Positions 30,342 to 33,998 of a DNA stretch of 33,998 nt are shown piece by piece. Every line of letters starts with the position of its first letter. The first letter of the stretch is position 1. Origin of the DNA: Phascolarctobacterium sp. (lineage in GTDB: Bacteria > Bacillota > Negativicutes > Acidaminococcales > Acidaminococcaceae); the NCBI GenBank assembly GCA_004558595.1, contig SFCN01000016.1, positions 1 through 33,998 on the forward strand, given 5' to 3'. Below the pieces are notes generated by a model. That model saw nothing but the letters and a program-made list of their open reading frames with translations, did not search any database and was not told where the DNA came from. The translations under genes were made by a program, and so were the position numbers.

Positions 30342-31371
30342 CGTCGCTCACCTCCAATGCTTTGGCTACCTTCACAATATTCAAATTGACAGGGCATTTT
30401 TGTAAGCAACGTCCGCAGCCTACGCAAGCGTAAATGCCCTCATTATTCTCAGGGAAATATACCAGCTTATGCATATAACGCTGACGGAACCGCTCTAAGC
30501 GACTTTTGCGAGGATTACCATGGGCCATCTTGGTAAAATCCTTAGCCATACAGCTATCCCAGCAGCGGAAGCGCTGAGTTTTGCCCTCGGCCACCTCATA
30601 ATCACGAATATCGTAGCAATGGCAGGTAGGGCACACATAAGTACAGCTACAACAGGATAGACAGGAAGGAGCAAGCTTCTCCCATACCTTGCTGTTAAAC
30701 ACCTTCAGCTCGTTGGCAGGTAGCTTATCGTTAAACTTGAAGTCGTGAAGTGGCAGCAGACTCAAAATCTTTTCTGTCAGCGCAGTCTGCTCTTCCACAG
30801 CAGAGGTATCGCCAACTTCTTCCAACAAATCATCCAGCTTAGCACTGAGCTCCTCGCCCTTAGCAGTTACAGATCGCCAAAACAAATCACCGTCCACAAG
30901 CCAAGTCTGCACATCCGTCTCGGGTTTAGTCGCATCGATACCAAAGGCGTGACAGAAACAGGTTTCCTCGGGCTCACTACAGCCAAGGCCAATGAGAATA
31001 GTATTTTTACGCCGAGCCCCGTAATAAGAGTCCACCGGCTCCTGCAAAAATACTCTATCTAAAATATCAAAGCTGCGGGCATCGCAAGCGCGCACGCCCA
31101 GCACAACAACAGTCTCCTCACTGGGCAAAATCTGCTCCATGGACAGCCTTTTGCCCTCTACCTGAAATTTTAACAACTGCTCCACCTGAGGGAAGAACAC
31201 ATCCTTGGCCGAGCGAGAAGTCAGAGGCGCGTCCAGAGCCACCGTAGCGTCAGCAGCATAGGGAGCGAAGTCCACCTTGCCTGCCTTATTCTTGCAGGGC
31301 AGCAGCAGGCGACCTACATCAGCCAAAGCAGCATAAAGCTTGGGCAAATTATCCTTACTAATTTTGTACAT
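30334..31371 (-). CDS. Flx-type iron-sulfur subunit (FlxB / AsrA-like)
   Basis: 345-residue 4Fe-4S protein resembling anaerobic sulfite reductase subunit A and hydrogenase beta-type electron-transfer subunits. The N-terminal ~200 residues have few cysteines, apart from LGVRACDARSFDILDR and CSEPEETCFCHAFG. The C-terminal third holds the clusters: a dense CLSCCSCTYVCPTCHCYD motif and a second CVGCGRCLQKCP motif near the end. It should pass electrons between FlxA and the rest of the complex. The ribosome-binding site lies in the last codons of the preceding gene, with one base between the genes, implying translational coupling. Confidence 0.85.
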   Translation of the reverse strand: MYKISKDNLPKLYAALADVGRLLLPCKNKAGKVDFAPYAADATVALDAPLTSRSAKDVFFPQVEQLLKFQVEGKRLSMEQILPSEETVVVLGVRACDARSFDILDRVFLQEPVDSYYGARRKNTILIGLGCSEPEETCFCHAFGIDATKPETDVQTWLVDGDLFWRSVTAKGEELSAKLDDLLEEVGDTSAVEEQTALTEKILSLLPLHDFKFNDKLPANELKVFNSKVWEKLAPSCLSCCSCTYVCPTCHCYDIRDYEVAEGKTQRFRCWDSCMAKDFTKMAHGNPRKSRLERFRQRYMHKLVYFPENNEGIYACVGCGRCLQKCPVNLNIVKVAKALEVSDDV

Positions 31372-31372
31372 C

Positions 31373-32353
31373 CTATTTGCCTCCCTTCACTGCCACATGG
31401 GCCTCATGGTCGTTTAATTTATAGTCCACTAGGGGAGCGGGAGTCTCCGCATCCGCGCCCGGTTGATAAGCGCCAAAAAAGCTATTAATATCCTTGGCGA
31501 ATTTCATATTCAAAAGGCCCAGCTTTACCCCTTGAGGGCAAACACGAGCGCACTCACCACAGCCCACGCAGCGTCCAGCCACATGATAAGCGCGAATGAT
31601 GTGGAAAAGCTGCTCCTCCACCGGGTCCGCATAGGCCTTACCGGCCACCGGGGACTGAGGATGATCAAAAATACATTGCTCGCAGGTGCAGGCAGGGCAA
31701 ATATCCCGGCAAGCATTGCAGCGAATGCACTTGCTCAGCTCCTGCTGCCAAAAGGCAAAACGTTCGCTATCGCTCATGGCCTCAATAGCCTTTACTACGG
31801 CAAATTTATCACCTTTGAATTCAGGAGTCGACAGACGCTCACCCAGCTCCTCATCGGCGATTTTATAATCATTGCCCTTGCACATGATGCATTTATCTAA
31901 AAGCACATCAGCCTTGTTCAAGGTAACCTCGCCTAAAGCTGTAGTTACTAGGACCTTATCGCCCTCAACTTCTACCTTAACAATGGCTTTAGCTCCTGCA
32001 GCCTTGATTTTTTTGATATCCAACATGCCGCTACAGGGTGTGCCAATAGCGTGGACAAGCTCTCGCTGAATGCGATTATCCTTCAACAGCTGATTCACCC
32101 CATAGGTGTCGCAGGGCTTAAGAAAAACAGCGGTTTTCAAGCCTTGGCGACTGGTTTGGATTAAATATTTACACAAGTTCGCAGGACAGAATTCATCATA
32201 CACTATTTGCTCGCATTCCTCGGCCTTGCTAAAAAAGGCAGGGGCGTTATCATAAAAGAATTCACCGCTGCGCCAAGCCAGCACCCTGTCCACTGCGCCG
32301 CTGGCCAAAAGCTCTGCGGCCTTGTCCTGCATCAGCTTTTTTATTTCGCGCAT
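31373..32353 (-). CDS. Flx-type iron-sulfur subunit (FlxC-like)
   Basis: 326 residues. The first half resembles coenzyme F420 hydrogenase/dehydrogenase beta-type proteins (CPANLCKYLIQTSRQG; FLKPCDTYGVNQLL; the DKCIMCKGNDYKIADEE stretch). The second half carries two [4Fe-4S] motifs: a Cys-rich CIRCNACRDICPACTCEQC and CVGCGECARVCPQGV. It corresponds by position and content to FlxC of the Flx-Hdr system, although exact letter assignment among FlxB/FlxC is from memory. It overlaps the mvhD-like gene by 13 nt, with GAGGG as its ribosome-binding site. Confidence 0.83.
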   Translation of the reverse strand: MREIKKLMQDKAAELLASGAVDRVLAWRSGEFFYDNAPAFFSKAEECEQIVYDEFCPANLCKYLIQTSRQGLKTAVFLKPCDTYGVNQLLKDNRIQRELVHAIGTPCSGMLDIKKIKAAGAKAIVKVEVEGDKVLVTTALGEVTLNKADVLLDKCIMCKGNDYKIADEELGERLSTPEFKGDKFAVVKAIEAMSDSERFAFWQQELSKCIRCNACRDICPACTCEQCIFDHPQSPVAGKAYADPVEEQLFHIIRAYHVAGRCVGCGECARVCPQGVKLGLLNMKFAKDINSFFGAYQPGADAETPAPLVDYKLNDHEAHVAVKGGK

Positions 32354-32778
32354 CGCAAATCCCTCAACTTTACATTTTCTCCCAGCCCAGCAATATGCTC
32401 AGCAAAATCATTCATCACCTGGGCAAAGCGCGCGCCCTCGGCGGCGCTGACCCATTCCACTCTAAAGCGATCCCCGGCCACGCCTAAATAATTAAGCATG
32501 CCTAAAAGCAGCGTCATGCGGCGCCGTGTGAAATAATTGCCCGTGGTATAATGGCAGTCCCCGGGATGACAACCGCAGAGGATGACACCATCGGCGCCGC
32601 GAGCGAAGGCCCGCAAAATAAACAAGGGATTAACCCTGCAGGAGCAGGGTACCTTGATGATTTTCACGTTGGCGGGGTAATTTTTACGGGCCGTGCCGGC
32701 GCCGTCGGCGCCGGCGTAGCTGCACCAATTACAGCAAAAGGCCACGATTTTCGGTTCATAGGTGTTGTTGTCTAACAT
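32341..32778 (-). CDS. Hydrogenase iron-sulfur subunit MvhD-like (FlxD)
   Basis: 145-residue MvhD/FlpD family protein carrying a [2Fe-2S] cluster that connects an electron donor to HdrA. The family signature is unmistakable: CCNWCSYAGADGAGTAR (cysteines 15, 16, 19), VPCSCRVNP, and ILCGCHPGDCHYTTGNY with cysteines 68, 70 and 75, followed by RVEWVSAAEGARFAQ. In methanogens it links MvhAG hydrogenase to HdrA; here no hydrogenase is present and Flx subunits follow, so NADH is the likely donor. Start and hdrA stop overlap (ATGTTAG). Confidence 0.95.
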   Translation of the reverse strand: MLDNNTYEPKIVAFCCNWCSYAGADGAGTARKNYPANVKIIKVPCSCRVNPLFILRAFARGADGVILCGCHPGDCHYTTGNYFTRRRMTLLLGMLNYLGVAGDRFRVEWVSAAEGARFAQVMNDFAEHIAGLGENVKLRDLRCAK

Positions 32779-33998
32779 AATGCGTCCACCTCTGCCAATA
32801 TTTGTTCATTAGTGAAGCCCTTGAGATCCATGGCCGTGCTGGGGCATGCTACCGTGCAGGCGCCACAGCCTTGACACAGGGCTTGGTTAACCACTGCCAC
32901 GGTGCGATTTTCCCGGGTACCGGCCAGAGTAATAATCTGCTTGGTCTCGTAGGTGATAGCGCCGTAGGGGCACACATGAGCGCAGGTTTTACAGCCGCTG
33001 CAAATATTTTCATGGCACATGGCTGTGCAGGGATTGGTCTCCAAATGGTCCTTGGCCAAAAGACCGATGACCTTGGCCGCAGCGGCCCCTGCTTGGGAAA
33101 CAGTCTCGGGGATATCCTTGGGGCCTTGGCACATGCCGGAAAGGAAAACGCCGGCGGTGGGACTTTCCACAGGCCGCAGCTTGGGATGGGCCTCCACATA
33201 AAAATCATCATTATCTATGCTAGCAGTTAGCATAGTAGCCAGCTTACGCGCGTCAGGACTGGGCTTTACAGCGCCGGCCAAGACTACCAAATCGGGGAAA
33301 AGCATCAAATGCTTGCCGCTATTTAAATCGCTGGCGAAAACGGTGAGCTTGCCATCCCCATCGACCACAACCTTGCCTACCTGCCCACGCACATAATGTA
33401 CGCCGTATTCCTCAACGGCACGGCGATAGAACTCATCAAAGCCCTTGCCGGGAGTACGTACATCGATATAGAAAACAGTTACGTCCACGTTGGGGTATTT
33501 TTCCCGGATGTACATAGCGTGCTTAGCGTTATACATACAGCAAATTTTACTGCAGTAGGTCTTGCCCCTCTCGGTGGTATCCCGAGAGCCCACACAGGAC
33601 ACGATAACAACCTTCTTGGGCTCCTTACCGTTGGAGGGACACACCAAATGACCCTCGGTGGGGCCAGCCGCATTGGTCAAGCGCTCCAGCTGCAGGGAAG
33701 AAATAACATCCTTGCTCAAGCCCCAGCCTAAGTCGGCGAACTTATCCAAGTTAATCATTTCAAAGCCCGTGGCCAGCACAATAGCGCCATATTTTTCCGT
33801 CACCAATTTATCCTGCTGCTCATAATCAATGGCCTCGCAGGGGCACACCTTGGAGCAAATGCCGCATTTGCCTGTTTTGAATTTTATGCAGGCCTCTCTA
33901 TCGATAACAGGAACCTTGGGAATGGCTTGGGCAAAGGGAATATAGATGGCGCCGCGGTTTTTCAGCTCCATATCAAACTCGCTGGGAGTTCTGCGAGA
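32772..33998 (-). CDS. hdrA: Heterodisulfide reductase subunit A (HdrA), 3'-terminal part
   Basis: The frame stays open to the right edge, so only the last ~408 residues are seen; the N-terminal ferredoxin and first FAD-motif region (roughly 200-250 residues of a normal HdrA) lie outside. Visible are RRTPSEFDME with NRGAIYIPF, the CGICSKVCPCEAI cluster motif, VSCVGSRDTTERG with YCSKICCMYNAKHA, the end of the FAD domain (AGVFLSGMCQGPKDIPETV), and two C-terminal ferredoxin motifs, CSGCKTCAHVCPYGAI and CQGCGACTVACPST. HdrA holds the flavin that performs electron bifurcation. It overlaps the mvhD-like gene by 7 nt. HdrB and HdrC do not follow it here. Confidence 0.95.
   Translation of the reverse strand, partial: SRRTPSEFDMELKNRGAIYIPFAQAIPKVPVIDREACIKFKTGKCGICSKVCPCEAIDYEQQDKLVTEKYGAIVLATGFEMINLDKFADLGWGLSKDVISSLQLERLTNAAGPTEGHLVCPSNGKEPKKVVIVSCVGSRDTTERGKTYCSKICCMYNAKHAMYIREKYPNVDVTVFYIDVRTPGKGFDEFYRRAVEEYGVHYVRGQVGKVVVDGDGKLTVFASDLNSGKHLMLFPDLVVLAGAVKPSPDARKLATMLTASIDNDDFYVEAHPKLRPVESPTAGVFLSGMCQGPKDIPETVSQAGAAAAKVIGLLAKDHLETNPCTAMCHENICSGCKTCAHVCPYGAITYETKQIITLAGTRENRTVAVVNQALCQGCGACTVACPSTAMDLKGFTNEQILAEVDALC

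Noticed and set aside
29505..32353. Anaerobic sulfite reductase operon (asrAB)
   Set aside because: FlxA and FlxB resemble AsrB and AsrA, but no siroheme subunit AsrC follows; MvhD and HdrA flank the genes instead.

Overview
The window reads as an anaerobic Bacillota (Firmicutes) chromosome, most likely a Negativicutes / Acidaminococcaceae-like amino-acid or organic-acid fermenter. The support is the housekeeping string rpmE - DUF1385 - prfA - prmC - sua5 - rpiB - ywlG - glyA - upp - dCMP deaminase, an oxygen-sensitive [4Fe-4S] serine dehydratase, 2-hydroxyacyl-CoA dehydratase-type activases, and a large soluble iron-sulfur/flavin electron-transfer cluster. The taxon is an inference from gene content only.

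Layout. 1-4 kb, minus strand: an orphan amino-acid ABC transporter lipoprotein, a HerA-like ATPase (DUF853), a CorA transporter and a TSCPD-domain protein. 4.2-8.1 kb, plus strand: a serine-utilisation operon (Na+/solute symporter, HutP-family regulator, serine dehydratase beta and alpha, RidA). 8.2-9.6 kb: tRNA-His, tRNA-Gln and tRNA-Lys, followed by about 1 kb of repeated copies of the tRNA-Lys 3' end plus terminator, enclosing one AT-rich membrane-protein gene; this looks like an integration scar. 9.6-13 kb, plus: ABC permease and ATPase, then a Na+/phosphate cotransporter. 13.2-17.4 kb, minus: a two-gene version of the giant 2-hydroxyacyl-CoA dehydratase activase. 17.5-19 kb: DUF554 membrane protein and a divergent exported DUF3298-like protein. 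19.1-27 kb, minus: nucleotide salvage, one-carbon and translation housekeeping genes.

27.2-34 kb, minus: seven tightly packed or overlapping genes, hdrA (cut by the window edge) - mvhD/flxD - flxC - flxB - flxA - frdB-like - frdA-like. The first five look like the NADH-oxidising, flavin-bifurcating Flx-Hdr module. In place of HdrB/HdrC the operon ends with a soluble fumarate-reductase-type iron-sulfur subunit and flavoprotein. The attractive hypothesis is an electron-bifurcating NADH:fumarate/ferredoxin oxidoreductase, in which exergonic fumarate (or a related enoate) reduction by NADH drives ferredoxin reduction in the cytoplasm. This is the strongest candidate for a little-described system here.

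The serine operon is a coherent pathway: uptake, deamination to pyruvate, and removal of the toxic 2-aminoacrylate intermediate by RidA, with a predicted RNA-binding regulator inside the operon. Start codons were adjusted from the longest open frame wherever a ribosome-binding site or family length argued for an internal start.
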